64,000 nt of DNA from Methanococcus vannielii SB. Its GTDB lineage: Archaea; AGJL01; Methanococci; Methanococcales; Methanococcaceae. Location: NCBI RefSeq assembly GCF_000017165.1, contig NC_009634.1, positions 1,410,552 to 1,474,551 on the forward strand. Reading direction: 5' to 3'. Made by a program: the position numbers and the translations under genes. Under the pieces are notes generated by a model. It ran no database searches, was not told where the DNA came from, and was given only the letters and a program-made list of their open reading frames with translations. Position 1 is the stretch's first letter. Each line of letters starts with the position of its first letter. This document shows positions 10,013 through 19,797 of the stretch, in pieces.

Positions 10013-11374
10013 ATGGCTAAACTGGATTCAAAAATATATAAAATATTTTTAATTTTAATTTTGGCTGTTTCTTTTTTAAATACAGCTAACGCATACCGAT
10101 TTGAAGAGTATTCAGTTTACTATTCAATAGATAAAAACAACGTTTTTTCTGAAACAATAAACATAAAAATTTACAATAACGATTCTAAAGAAATAAAGGA
10201 TATACGATATAATATTCCTCAACAAACGTCAAATTTGATAATTAATTCTTCAAATGGCGTTGATTCATACTCTATTACCTCAGACGAATCAACGGGCATT
10301 ACTGAAATATTTGTACGGTTTGAAAAACCGATAACTCCTGGAAACACCGGAACGCTTTCATTAAGTTTTAGCGGGAGAATTAATGATATAAATGATAAAA
10401 GGCAGGTTTACATAATAGTTCCGGCACTTGATTCCAAGTTTAAGCTGACTGTCGAACTTCCAGAAGGGGCGACAATTGTTTCTCCAGTAAAGGATGTTTT
10501 AAGCATAAGTCCACGGGATTATACAATTTCTACTGATGGTAAAAGTATATTTATATTATGGGAAAAACAAATGTTTAGTTCTGAAAGGTATTTTGAAGCA
10601 ACAATAAATTATATGCTTACTGCAGTACCTCCTGAGCCCGAAAAAGTAGATAATGAAAATTTGTATCGTGCAATAATTTTAGTTTTAGCAGTACTCTTAA
10701 CTTCACTGATATTTTTCGTATATAGGAATTATAACAAGTTAAAAATGATACATGAGCTACAAAATGAAATAAATGGTTTAAATAGGGGACTTGAAATCTC
10801 TGGACTTAATCTTCAAAATAAAGATAGAGAAATTAGGAGACTCGAAGAATTAAATAATCACCTTACAAAAGAACTTGAACACTTCAAAAATACATTTGAA
10901 GATCAAGATTCTAAAATAAACTCATTAAAAGAGCAATTATCATTATTTGAGAGACAAAAAGAAACTTATGAAAATCTAAAGTCCGAATATTCCAAACTAC
11001 AAAACGAAGTTAGTGAATTAACTAACTATAAAAAACTTTCAAATGAATTAAAGAAAAAAATTGATGAATTAATGGAAATTTTAGGTGAAAAAGAAGAATA
11101 TATTTCAGAACTGGTTGATAGAATTGGAAACTATGAATCTCAAAAAAATGAAACATTGATGAACATATTAATTGACGAAGAAAGAGAATTAATTGAATTA
11201 ATCAAAGAACATGGTTCAATATCTCAAAAAGAAATAGTGGATATAACAGGCCTTACAAAGCCAAAGGTTTCAAGAATGATTTCTGACCTTGAACAAAGAG
11301 GGATTGTTAAAAAGGTTAAAATTGGAAGAATTAATAAAATAGCTCTTTCAAAGGAACTTGGAAACGATAATTAG
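10013..11374 (+). CDS. Membrane-anchored winged-helix protein with extracellular domain
   Basis: A 453-residue protein of unusual design. A hydrophobic signal sequence (about 9-27) leads to an extracytoplasmic beta-rich domain (28-215), then a transmembrane helix (218-237), a long cytoplasmic coiled coil (about 245-390) and a C-terminal winged helix-turn-helix (392-453, with ISQKEIVDITGLTKPKVSRMI). It looks like a one-component signal transducer that senses outside the membrane and binds DNA inside. Ligand and targets are unknown. I chose the ATG at 10013 because TTTGGAGATACC precedes it; the longer frame from 9977 would overlap the previous gene. It has no helicase or kinase domain. Confidence 0.75.
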   Translation: MAKLDSKIYKIFLILILAVSFLNTANAYRFEEYSVYYSIDKNNVFSETINIKIYNNDSKEIKDIRYNIPQQTSNLIINSSNGVDSYSITSDESTGITEIFVRFEKPITPGNTGTLSLSFSGRINDINDKRQVYIIVPALDSKFKLTVELPEGATIVSPVKDVLSISPRDYTISTDGKSIFILWEKQMFSSERYFEATINYMLTAVPPEPEKVDNENLYRAIILVLAVLLTSLIFFVYRNYNKLKMIHELQNEINGLNRGLEISGLNLQNKDREIRRLEELNNHLTKELEHFKNTFEDQDSKINSLKEQLSLFERQKETYENLKSEYSKLQNEVSELTNYKKLSNELKKKIDELMEILGEKEEYISELVDRIGNYESQKNETLMNILIDEERELIELIKEHGSISQKEIVDITGLTKPKVSRMISDLEQRGIVKKVKIGRINKIALSKELGNDN

Positions 11375-11450
11375 TAATAAAAGCTTTAAAAATCTAAATA
11401 TATTACTATAATGCTAATTTTTTTAATAGATATTAGTTAACGGTGATTTT

Positions 11451-12158
11451 ATGGCAAATCTCGTTTTTTTAAGGCATGGGGAAAGCATATGGAATAAAAT
11501 GAATATTTTTACCGGCTGGGTTGATGTGCCACTAAGTAAAGGTGGGGTAAAAGAAGCTAAAATTGCTGGAAAATTACTTAAAAGTTACAAATTTGACGTT
11601 GCTTATTCTTCAGAACTTATACGTGCATTAAACACGTTAATATTAGTAATGCAGGAAAATAAAGCTTCAAATTTTATTAAAATTAACCATGACAGTGTAA
11701 AAATGAAAGAATGGGGAAAAGTATATGGGGCTGAAAGTATAAATTATACTCCAGTATATAAATCGTGGGAATTAAATGAGAGATACTATGGAAAGCTTCA
11801 AGGTTTGAATAAAGAACGGGCAAAGGAAATTTATGGAAAAGATGACGTATTTTTGTGGAGAAGAAGCTATGAAACTGCCCCTCCTAACGGCGAATCTTTA
11901 AAAGACACTTATGAGCGAACAGTACCTTATTTAAAAAGATATATATTACCAACCTTGACATATGGAAAAGATGTCATAGTTACAGCGCATGGAAATAGTT
12001 TGCGTTCAATTATTGCATATCTTGAAAAACTTAATAGTGAAGAGGTATTAAAGCTTGAAATTCCAACTGGGGTTCCTTTAGTCTATAATCTAGATGAAAA
12101 AGGTCTAAAAAGATTAGGATACTTAAATAAAAAAGGATTTGATAACGAATTAATTTAA
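11451..12158 (+). CDS. Phosphoglycerate mutase, cofactor-dependent (histidine phosphatase) type
   Basis: A 235-residue GpmA-like enzyme interconverting 3- and 2-phosphoglycerate through a phosphohistidine. The active-site RHGE motif (R8-H9-G10-E11), NIFTGW, ELNERYYGKLQG and the second histidine in TAHGNSLR are all present, the set that separates true dPGM from general histidine phosphatases. Methanogens normally rely on the unrelated metal-dependent mutase (ApgM), so this bacterial-type enzyme may have been acquired. The start has ACGGTGAT upstream. The following glycosyltransferase gene begins 23 bp later. Confidence 0.88.
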   Translation: MANLVFLRHGESIWNKMNIFTGWVDVPLSKGGVKEAKIAGKLLKSYKFDVAYSSELIRALNTLILVMQENKASNFIKINHDSVKMKEWGKVYGAESINYTPVYKSWELNERYYGKLQGLNKERAKEIYGKDDVFLWRRSYETAPPNGESLKDTYERTVPYLKRYILPTLTYGKDVIVTAHGNSLRSIIAYLEKLNSEEVLKLEIPTGVPLVYNLDEKGLKRLGYLNKKGFDNELI

Positions 12159-12181
12159 CTTTTGAAGATCGGGTGAACATT

Positions 12182-13267
12182 ATGCGAATACTTATTTCCG
12201 TATGTGGCGAAGGATTTGGGCACACTACTAGATGTATTGCTATTGGAAAAGAGCTTTTAAAAAAGCACGATGTAAGATATGCAGCATATGGGAAGAGCAA
12301 GGACTTCATTGAAATGTCTGGAGGAGTTGTTTTTGAAACGTACCCTGAAATAAAGCTTTCTGGAAAAGACGGTAAGTTTGATGTGACAAAGAGTATATTT
12401 AATAGTGATTATCATCCTGCAAGGGCAATAAAAAAGGAATTAGATATTATACGGACTTATGAACCGGATTTAATAATTTCAGACTGCAAATATAGTTCTG
12501 TCATTGCATCAAAAATTGCAAAAAAGCCCTATTATATTATTACAAATCAAAATTACACGAAAACGGATAAAAAAGAGAAATACATTGTTTATCCGGTAAT
12601 GAGCGTTTTAAACGTGATACATAACTCCGCTGAAAAAGTCATAATTCCTGATTTACCATGTCCTTATACGATCTGTGAATACAATTTAAAAATGCTGGAA
12701 AACCTTGCATTTATTGGCCCACTCATACGATATGACGTAAACCCTGAAGAAATTAATGATGAAGGCTATATTTTAAGTGTTATAGGTGGCTTTGAATATA
12801 GATTTAAAATTTTAGAGCTTTTAAATAAACTTTCTAATAAAAAAGGGATTAAAATAAAGATGGTATGCGGAAGCTATGATGTAGCGAAAAAACTTGAAGC
12901 TGTAAAATCCGAAAATGTTGAGATAATCCCAATGACAACTGAAATGGATAAACTTATAAAAGACTGCTCATTTTTAGTATGTCATGGAGGACATTCTACT
13001 TTAATGGAAGCAGTATGTTTTGGAAAGCCGATAATTACGATTCCAGATATGGGTCATCCAGAACAGGAAAATAATGCGAAAAAAATAAACGACTTAGAAT
13101 GTGGAATAGCACTATCTTATAAAAATCTTGAAAGTGAACTTGAAAATGCAATAGAAAAGGTTAGTTCAAATCCCAAGTATCTTAAAAATGCAAAAAAACT
13201 TCAAAAGTCTTATTTAAATCATAAAGGAACGGATAAGATACTAAATATTGTAGAAAATGGACTTTAA
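12182..13267 (+). CDS. GT-B fold glycosyltransferase, MJ1255/MGT type
   Basis: A 361-residue predicted glycosyltransferase. The N-terminus RILISVCGEGFGHTTRC matches UDP-sugar transferases of the MurG/MGT group, and the C-terminal half carries the nucleotide-sugar binding region (CHGGHSTLMEAVCFGKPIITIPD, split here by helix and loop, about residues 262-285) followed by GHPEQENNAK. No membrane segments. The acceptor is unknown; candidates are glycolipids or cell-surface glycans. I prefer the ATG at 12182, preceded by GGGTGA, over the GTG at 12173 which overlaps that site. cofD follows after 10 bp. Confidence 0.8.
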   Translation: MRILISVCGEGFGHTTRCIAIGKELLKKHDVRYAAYGKSKDFIEMSGGVVFETYPEIKLSGKDGKFDVTKSIFNSDYHPARAIKKELDIIRTYEPDLIISDCKYSSVIASKIAKKPYYIITNQNYTKTDKKEKYIVYPVMSVLNVIHNSAEKVIIPDLPCPYTICEYNLKMLENLAFIGPLIRYDVNPEEINDEGYILSVIGGFEYRFKILELLNKLSNKKGIKIKMVCGSYDVAKKLEAVKSENVEIIPMTTEMDKLIKDCSFLVCHGGHSTLMEAVCFGKPIITIPDMGHPEQENNAKKINDLECGIALSYKNLESELENAIEKVSSNPKYLKNAKKLQKSYLNHKGTDKILNIVENGL

Positions 13268-13277
13268 TGTGAAAATT

Positions 13278-14216
13278 ATGAAAATAACTATTCTTTCAGG
13301 TGGAACGGGTACTCCAAAACTTATTCAGGGATTTAAAAAAATAATTCCAAACAAAGATATTTCTGTAATTGTAAATACTGGTGAAGATACGTATATAGGA
13401 GACCTTTACCTTTCTCCAGATATTGATACGGTTATTTATACGTTTTCTGATATAATAAACGATGAAACGTGGTATGGTTTAAAAGAAGATACTTTTTTCT
13501 GCCATGAACAGCTAAAAAATTACGGTTTTAACGAAGTTTTAAAAATCGGTGATAGGGATAGGGCCCTAAAAATGCATAAAACAGCTCTTTTAAAAAAGGG
13601 GATTCCTTTATCAGAGATTGTTGAATTAGAAAAAAGTTCATTAAATATAACGTCAAAAATATACCCTATGTCAAACGATTTAGTTCAATCAAAGATTTTA
13701 ATTGAGGAAAATGGAGAAAAATTACTTTTAAAATTTCATGATTTTTGGATATTTAGAAAAGGGAATGCAAACGTTTTAGACGTTTTTTATGAAAATTCAA
13801 ACTATGCAAAACCAGCAGACGGGGTTTTAAGGGCAATTGAAGAAAGTGACTTTGTAGTTATCGGCCCATCGAATCCTATTACCTCTATTGGGCCAATTTT
13901 AAGTATTAAGGAAATAAAAGAAGCGTTAAAAGAAAAAATTGTTTTTGCAGTGTCCCCAATTATTGGTGAAAATCCTGTAAGTGGGCCTACTGGAACTTTA
14001 ATGTCTGCCAAAGGGTATAGTGTTGATGTAACGGGAATTTATGGGTATTACAAAGATATTGTCAATGTCATGGTAATAGATAGTAAAGATATTAATAAAA
14101 AGAAAGAAATAGAATGTGATGTTTTATGTATCGATACAATAATGAAAACTATCGAGGATAAGGTAAATCTTTCAAAAAATATAGTTGAATATTATAAATC
14201 TAAATGTACATATTAA
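13278..14216 (+). CDS. cofD: 2-phospho-L-lactate transferase
   Basis: A 312-residue CofD, which transfers the phospholactyl (or related) moiety from its guanylylated form to the deazaflavin FO to make F420-0. The N-terminal ILSGGTGTPKLIQG loop, VNTGEDTYIGDLYLSPDIDT (20 residues) and GPSNPITSIGPILS are classic CofD motifs. Length fits the family. I chose ATG 13278 (MKITILSGG); a longer frame begins at 13257 inside the preceding gene. arfA, needed for the FO half of F420, follows 95 bp downstream, so this is a small F420 neighbourhood. Confidence 0.95.
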   Translation: MKITILSGGTGTPKLIQGFKKIIPNKDISVIVNTGEDTYIGDLYLSPDIDTVIYTFSDIINDETWYGLKEDTFFCHEQLKNYGFNEVLKIGDRDRALKMHKTALLKKGIPLSEIVELEKSSLNITSKIYPMSNDLVQSKILIEENGEKLLLKFHDFWIFRKGNANVLDVFYENSNYAKPADGVLRAIEESDFVVIGPSNPITSIGPILSIKEIKEALKEKIVFAVSPIIGENPVSGPTGTLMSAKGYSVDVTGIYGYYKDIVNVMVIDSKDINKKKEIECDVLCIDTIMKTIEDKVNLSKNIVEYYKSKCTY

Positions 14217-14240
14217 TATTTTTATTAAGCAACATATTTA

Positions 14241-14250
14241 TTATATATTA
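14241..14250 (+). promoter_or_regulatory. Probable TATA box of arfA
   Basis: TTATATATTA lies about 65 bp upstream of arfA in the cofD-arfA gap, so arfA probably has its own promoter. A purine-rich AAAGGAGAT ribosome binding site precedes the ATG at 14312. Confidence 0.4.
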
Positions 14251-14311
14251 GATTAACGTCATGTTTGTTGTTTCGTAGACTGAAAGGTTAGCGGATAATA
14301 AAGGAGATATA

Positions 14312-15112
14312 ATGATTCAAATAACCGTTGTACAAATTGATAATTACGGCCCATGGACAGTTACCCCCAATCCAAGAAGGGAAAGCGATTTGCAAGCACT
14401 CCAATCGAGACTATACTGCGACATGAATTTGCAGTTTGGCGCACATAAAGGTCTTGCATTTTACACGAGATTCGACAATATTATTGCGATAACGAATGGA
14501 ATAGACCTTGAAACCCATAGAAGAATACAAAATAGTATAAAAAATAGGTACCCCTTTACGGTAAGTATGGCGATAGCTTCAGCAGAAACCCCGTATGATG
14601 CACAAAAACTGGCTACCGAAAAATTACAGGAGTATGGCAGTGCTCAAGATGAAGTAAGAAAAGAAGTCTTAGATATTGCTAACGAATTTGTTTCAAATGG
14701 GTACGTTCAGTTAGCACATGTTGATATAAATGATATAACTGGCACATTAACTGATCTTGAAACTGCATATGATACTTACCTTTCAGTTCAGATGACTAAA
14801 CTTAAATTAATGGAAGAATTGAAGAAATACAATTCAATGGGCTTTTTTATTGGGGGGGACAACTTTATGTGTCCTTGTAATGGCATGAATGAAAAAGATT
14901 TCCAGTGCATGTTTGAAGATATAATGGAATCATCAGGAATAGAGCTTAAAGCAGGAATTGGAATTGGAAAAACCGCAGAAGATGCTTCAAATCTTGCAGA
15001 TATCGGACTTGAAATAATTCGGGAAGGAAAAACTGATCTTCAAGTATATAAGTTGAAACAGGCAACTGGGGAAACTAAAAGTTCACCTTATAATTACATG
15101 TGTCCTATCTAA
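14312..15112 (+). CDS. arfA: GTP cyclohydrolase III
   Basis: A 266-residue GCH III (ArfA), which converts GTP to the formamidopyrimidine nucleotide that starts archaeal riboflavin and F420 (FO) synthesis. The N-terminus [20 protein letters not shown] is the family signature. Two related halves, each resembling a nucleotidyl cyclase-type fold, are visible, the second with [15 protein letters not shown] and [12 protein letters not shown]. Length matches characterised archaeal enzymes. It follows cofD on the same strand. Confidence 0.96.
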   Translation: MIQITVVQIDNYGPWTVTPNPRRESDLQALQSRLYCDMNLQFGAHKGLAFYTRFDNIIAITNGIDLETHRRIQNSIKNRYPFTVSMAIASAETPYDAQKLATEKLQEYGSAQDEVRKEVLDIANEFVSNGYVQLAHVDINDITGTLTDLETAYDTYLSVQMTKLKLMEELKKYNSMGFFIGGDNFMCPCNGMNEKDFQCMFEDIMESSGIELKAGIGIGKTAEDASNLADIGLEIIREGKTDLQVYKLKQATGETKSSPYNYMCPI

Positions 15113-15136
15113 AATTACTCTTTTTTCAGGGATTTT

Positions 15137-15934
15137 ATGAAAAATTTAAACAAAATTTATAAGCTAGATAAAAAAATAGTTCTTGCACCAATGGCGGGAA
15201 TTACTGATGGTGATTTTTGTAAAAATTATACTGATTTATTTGGAATTACTTGCATTGGAGCATTTAACCTTGATTCAAAAACCGATATTGCGAGTAAATC
15301 TATTTTAAAACGTGGAAGAAAGGAATTTATTTACGATTTAGAAGATTTAAGTGAAAAAATAGTTCTTGAAATTAAAAAAGCAAAGGAATCAAAATCACTA
15401 GTTTCAGTAAATGTGCGTTTTGATGACTTTTTAGCCGCCAAAAAAACACTCGTTCAAATTTCAAAATATGCTGATATCATTGAAATAAACTGCCACTGCA
15501 GACAGGAAGAGATTACAAACTTAAATTTAGGCCAAAATCTTTTAAAATTAGAGAATAATCTAAAATTAAAAGAAATTTTAACACAAATTGACAATTTAAA
15601 TTTAAAAACCCCTATTTTTTTAAAAATAAGGGCAAATTTTGTAAATTTTGAAGAATTAACGGATTCATTAAATAATGTTAAAGACTACTTTGAGGGAATT
15701 CATATAGATTGTTTTAATCCAAAAAAAAATTATCCTGATTTAGACTACTTAAAAAAAGTTTGGGAAAACTTTAATGAAAAAATAATAATTGGAAATAATT
15801 CTGTAAATTCTATTGAAAGTGCTAAAAAAATGATTGAATATTGTGATTTTGTATCGGTTGCAAGAAGCGTAATTTCAAAAAATATTGAATGGATTTATGA
15901 ATTTAATAAGTTAATGTCTGAAACTAAAAAATAG
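15137..15934 (+). CDS. Dus/NifR3-related TIM-barrel protein (archaeal)
   Basis: A 265-residue flavoenzyme-like barrel related to tRNA-dihydrouridine synthases. VLAPMAGITDGDF at the N-terminus and DFVSVARSVI near the C-terminus fit Dus-type FMN barrels. The segment where true Dus enzymes have ExNxGCP reads EINCHCRQEE, so the substrate or reaction may differ. It belongs with the archaeal 'NifR3-related' barrel family, whose function is not known to me. The ATG at 15137 follows CAGGGATTTT, 24 bp after arfA. Confidence 0.75.
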   Translation: MKNLNKIYKLDKKIVLAPMAGITDGDFCKNYTDLFGITCIGAFNLDSKTDIASKSILKRGRKEFIYDLEDLSEKIVLEIKKAKESKSLVSVNVRFDDFLAAKKTLVQISKYADIIEINCHCRQEEITNLNLGQNLLKLENNLKLKEILTQIDNLNLKTPIFLKIRANFVNFEELTDSLNNVKDYFEGIHIDCFNPKKNYPDLDYLKKVWENFNEKIIIGNNSVNSIESAKKMIEYCDFVSVARSVISKNIEWIYEFNKLMSETKK

Positions 15935-15945
15935 CAGAGTCTTAA

Positions 15946-16359
15946 CTAGCAAAGTTTTGAAATTGCCCGAATTATATCTCCATCAGAAATTATTCCAACA
16001 AGCTTATTTTCGTTATTTACAACTGGTAATTGGTTTATTATTTCCTTACCATTTCCAAAAAGATCCATTTTTTTTAAAGCATCAACAAGCGATTCTTCAG
16101 AATTTACTGTAACAACGTTTTTTGTCATAACGTCTTTTATGGTTGTCTCTAAGGTGTATTCATCAATTATTAAGTTGTAGCCTATATCAGTAGTTGTTAC
16201 AATACCTATTGTTTCGTTTTTTTCGTTTACAACAGGCAAGCAGCTAACCTTATTTTTTAAGAGGGCTTCAAAAGCTTCAACAACACCTGCGTCTGGTGAA
16301 ACGGAAAACACATCACCTGTCATTATATCTTTAACAATTATTTCTTTGAGTTTGTTCAT
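15946..16359 (-). CDS. Two-CBS-domain protein
   Basis: A 137-residue stand-alone Bateman module: CBS 1 at about 9-62 ([16 protein letters not shown]) and CBS 2 at about 73-134 ([15 protein letters not shown], then [18 protein letters not shown]-type ends in each repeat). Such pairs bind adenosine nucleotides or S-adenosylmethionine and regulate partner proteins, but no partner domain is fused here. It is convergent with the Dus-like gene and divergent from the DUF1611 gene. GGAGAATAAA precedes the start. Confidence 0.9.
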   Translation of the reverse strand: MNKLKEIIVKDIMTGDVFSVSPDAGVVEAFEALLKNKVSCLPVVNEKNETIGIVTTTDIGYNLIIDEYTLETTIKDVMTKNVVTVNSEESLVDALKKMDLFGNGKEIINQLPVVNNENKLVGIISDGDIIRAISKLC

Positions 16360-16450
16360 TTTATTCTCCTGTTGCCTTTAATAAATCCCAAAAGGTATTT
16401 AAATTAAATACTCATTTGTATATTAGATTTTAAATTTATTAAATGAACTA

Positions 16451-16465
16451 TCGATTTTAAATCGA
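16451..16465. promoter_or_regulatory. Palindrome just upstream of a TATA box
   Basis: TCGATTTTAAATCGA is a perfect inverted repeat (7-bp arms around one T) placed directly before the TATA-like CTTATATATG at 16470-16479 that should serve the DUF1611 gene. Its position over the BRE region suggests an operator. Two exact copies of AGGTATTTAAATTA, exactly 100 bp apart (16393 and 16493), flank it. Confidence 0.4.
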
Positions 16466-16525
16466 AAGCCTTATATATGTGTACCTTTTTCGAGGTATTT
16501 AAATTAATATTTTTAAAGGATAACT

Positions 16526-17446
16526 ATGGAACGGGCAAAGCTTTCTCATAAAAATAAGGTTGCAAAAGGAATAGAGCTCTTTAGTACAATTGTACTGGAT
16601 GAAGAAAATTACGACACATTTATCTGGACAAAAGAAATATTATCCGAAAAAGAAGTTCTAACTTGGAAAAAAACGATAGAAAACGAAATAATAATTGGAA
16701 AAAATATTTACAATATGGCAAGGCTTTCGAGGATTTCGGACGATTTTGAACTTATGAATTTAGCTTTAAAACATGGTGTAAATTGTTTTGATTCTTCAAA
16801 CCCGAATAAATTTGAAGAAGTAAAAGAATATGCCAAAATTGGCCTTAACACCGTTAATGCAAAAATTCTAACGATAATGGGAACAAGTAGGCAATCTGGA
16901 AAATTTACTACTTGTATGGTATTAAAACGGGAACTTGAAAAAAAATTTAATATTGGGATTATTGGAACTGAACCCCAATCATTACTTTGTGGAATTGATG
17001 AAATGATAATTCCTCAAACAATAGAAACGTGTCATTCTGCATCTACCATATTTGGAGCTGTAAAAAAACTAGACTTGGAAAAAAAAGACTTAATTATCGT
17101 TTCTAGCCAGACCGGAATTTTTTCCGATAATTTAGAAGTTGGAACTGGGCGGGGCGGCGGATTAATAAGTATTACTGTTTTATTTGGTTCAAAACCGGAT
17201 TTTACAATATTGGCATCAGATACTGATAATTTAGAAGTTATAAAAAAGAACATATCTGCAATAGAGCTTTTAAGCGGAAAACCAGTAATTGGAATTACCC
17301 TAAACCTAAAAAATAGGGAAAGTGAAAATTTAAAGAACTCAATTAAAAAATTGGAAAATGAGTTTAACCTTCCAGTATCTGACGTTTTAAAAGGAATAAA
17401 TTTGGAAAAATTAATCGATTCAATAGTTACTAACATGGAAAGTTAA
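16526..17446 (+). CDS. DUF1611-family P-loop protein
   Basis: A 306-residue protein of the DUF1611 family. The N-terminal part (about 1-110) is a Rossmann-like domain; the C-terminal part starts with a Walker A-like loop, MGTSRQSGKFTT (about residues 118-129), and continues with LIIVSSQTGI, GRGGGLISI and VIGITLNLKN. Bacterial relatives have been linked to metabolism of D-glutamate-type acids, but I would not transfer that role. The start has AAAGGATAACT upstream. It is transcribed alone, divergent from the CBS protein and convergent with the GMC oxidoreductase. Confidence 0.7.
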   Translation: MERAKLSHKNKVAKGIELFSTIVLDEENYDTFIWTKEILSEKEVLTWKKTIENEIIIGKNIYNMARLSRISDDFELMNLALKHGVNCFDSSNPNKFEEVKEYAKIGLNTVNAKILTIMGTSRQSGKFTTCMVLKRELEKKFNIGIIGTEPQSLLCGIDEMIIPQTIETCHSASTIFGAVKKLDLEKKDLIIVSSQTGIFSDNLEVGTGRGGGLISITVLFGSKPDFTILASDTDNLEVIKKNISAIELLSGKPVIGITLNLKNRESENLKNSIKKLENEFNLPVSDVLKGINLEKLIDSIVTNMES

Positions 17447-17525
17447 CTAATGTAACTAAACATATCAAACTTAAATTATTAAAGTCTAAATTTATTAACT
17501 TTAAATAAATTTAAATAAAATTAAT

Positions 17526-18719
17526 TTAAAAGCTGTTTTTCAAATTTTGAGAAAATTTTTTTGAGATTGCAATAAGTCCTAAAATTGGGGGGGCACCTAC
17601 TGCATTAGGGATAACTGATGCATCACAAACATACAAGTTTTTAATTTCGGTTTCCAAGTTTTTATCAACAACTTTATCTAATGCACACGTGCCTCCTGGG
17701 TGAGACCCCCTTGGAATAGTAGAGTAAATATTTTCAAGCCCTAAATCGTAGAGATATTTTGAAGCTTTTATAACTCCTTCAGAGAGTTTTTGCGTATCAT
17801 TCATTGTCATTTCTTTTATTACTGAATTTTCAAGAACTTCTCCGCTATTATCATCATTTATTTTGACCATAAGTCCAAAAACGTCTTTTTTATCAACTTT
17901 TTGAAATTTTGATATTCTACCGTACAAAAGTTCAGAGTAGTGAGGAGCAATTATGAAATCCTGATATTTTTTATGAACAATCATTTGTACGTCTGAATTT
18001 AAGTTACAGTCTTTTAAAATTCCTCCAACGGTTACAAACGTGTCTACAAATAAATTTTTCCCAACATGTTCATTTTTTGAGATTGTTTTTAAAATTCTAG
18101 GTGAATTAACTCCGCCTGCGGAAATTACAACTTTTTTAGATTCAAAGACTTTTATTTCCCCTGTTTTTTTATTAAGTCCAATTATTGAAAATACGTCCCC
18201 AACTTTTGATATTCTTAAAACTTCAATGTCTTTTAAAATGTCCCCTTTTAAATGCCTCATTTTTACCTGATTTTCAAAAGTTTTTAATATATTAAAAGGC
18301 GTCCACTTTGAGCTACATGGGACATGGGCACAAAGTCCGCATCGACTACACGTACTTTCGTCTATGAATTTTGGAGTCATTGAAAAATTCATTTCAAGGA
18401 GTTTTTTCAAATTTTCATTTAAAGAATCTTCAAAAATAACTGATACATTTAATTCACGTTCTATCTCATCGTAAATTTTATCCTTTTTTGATATTTTAAA
18501 TTCCGGTAAATCTATTCTAACTGCATTTCCAACGGAAAACATTCCTGCACCGCCAAAAGAACTTGCATGAATAATTTCAACGTTTTTTCCTTCTGAAATA
18601 TATTCTGGACTGTTTCCTTTTTCAATTAACCGTATTTTTTTTTCAGGAAATGATTTTTTTAATTCATTAAAAATCGTACTTCCGCAAATTCCTGACCCGA
18701 TTATAATCACATCGTCCAT
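17526..18719 (-). CDS. GMC-type FAD oxidoreductase with an embedded cysteine cluster
   Basis: A 397-residue flavoprotein. The FAD-binding GSGICG (8-13) opens the protein, and the C-terminus has the GMC substrate-side motifs SHPGGTCAL (His about 340) and VCDASVIPNAVGAPP (Asn about 372). Between them, Cys124, 127, 130 and 135 form CxxCxxCxxxxC, a pattern suited to an iron-sulfur cluster or zinc site and not usual for GMC enzymes. The function is probably an alcohol or sugar dehydrogenase using a non-oxygen acceptor. I chose ATG 18719 (AGGTGAAAAT upstream); the frame could extend to 18737. Confidence 0.75.
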   Translation of the reverse strand: MDDVIIIGSGICGSTIFNELKKSFPEKKIRLIEKGNSPEYISEGKNVEIIHASSFGGAGMFSVGNAVRIDLPEFKISKKDKIYDEIERELNVSVIFEDSLNENLKKLLEMNFSMTPKFIDESTCSRCGLCAHVPCSSKWTPFNILKTFENQVKMRHLKGDILKDIEVLRISKVGDVFSIIGLNKKTGEIKVFESKKVVISAGGVNSPRILKTISKNEHVGKNLFVDTFVTVGGILKDCNLNSDVQMIVHKKYQDFIIAPHYSELLYGRISKFQKVDKKDVFGLMVKINDDNSGEVLENSVIKEMTMNDTQKLSEGVIKASKYLYDLGLENIYSTIPRGSHPGGTCALDKVVDKNLETEIKNLYVCDASVIPNAVGAPPILGLIAISKKFSQNLKNSF

Positions 18720-18809
18720 ATTTTCACCTAACTTCAAATGGCTTTAACCGATAATTATAAATCATAATATAAAATACTCATAGGATAGTTTATTTAAGAC
18801 GTTTAGTAA

Positions 18810-19721
<912 letters not shown>

Positions 19722-19797
19722 ATTTAAAAATTTTAACTATTTTTAATATTCAAATAAATTTAAAAATGAAAAATACACTTTAACTGATAAACTTAAT

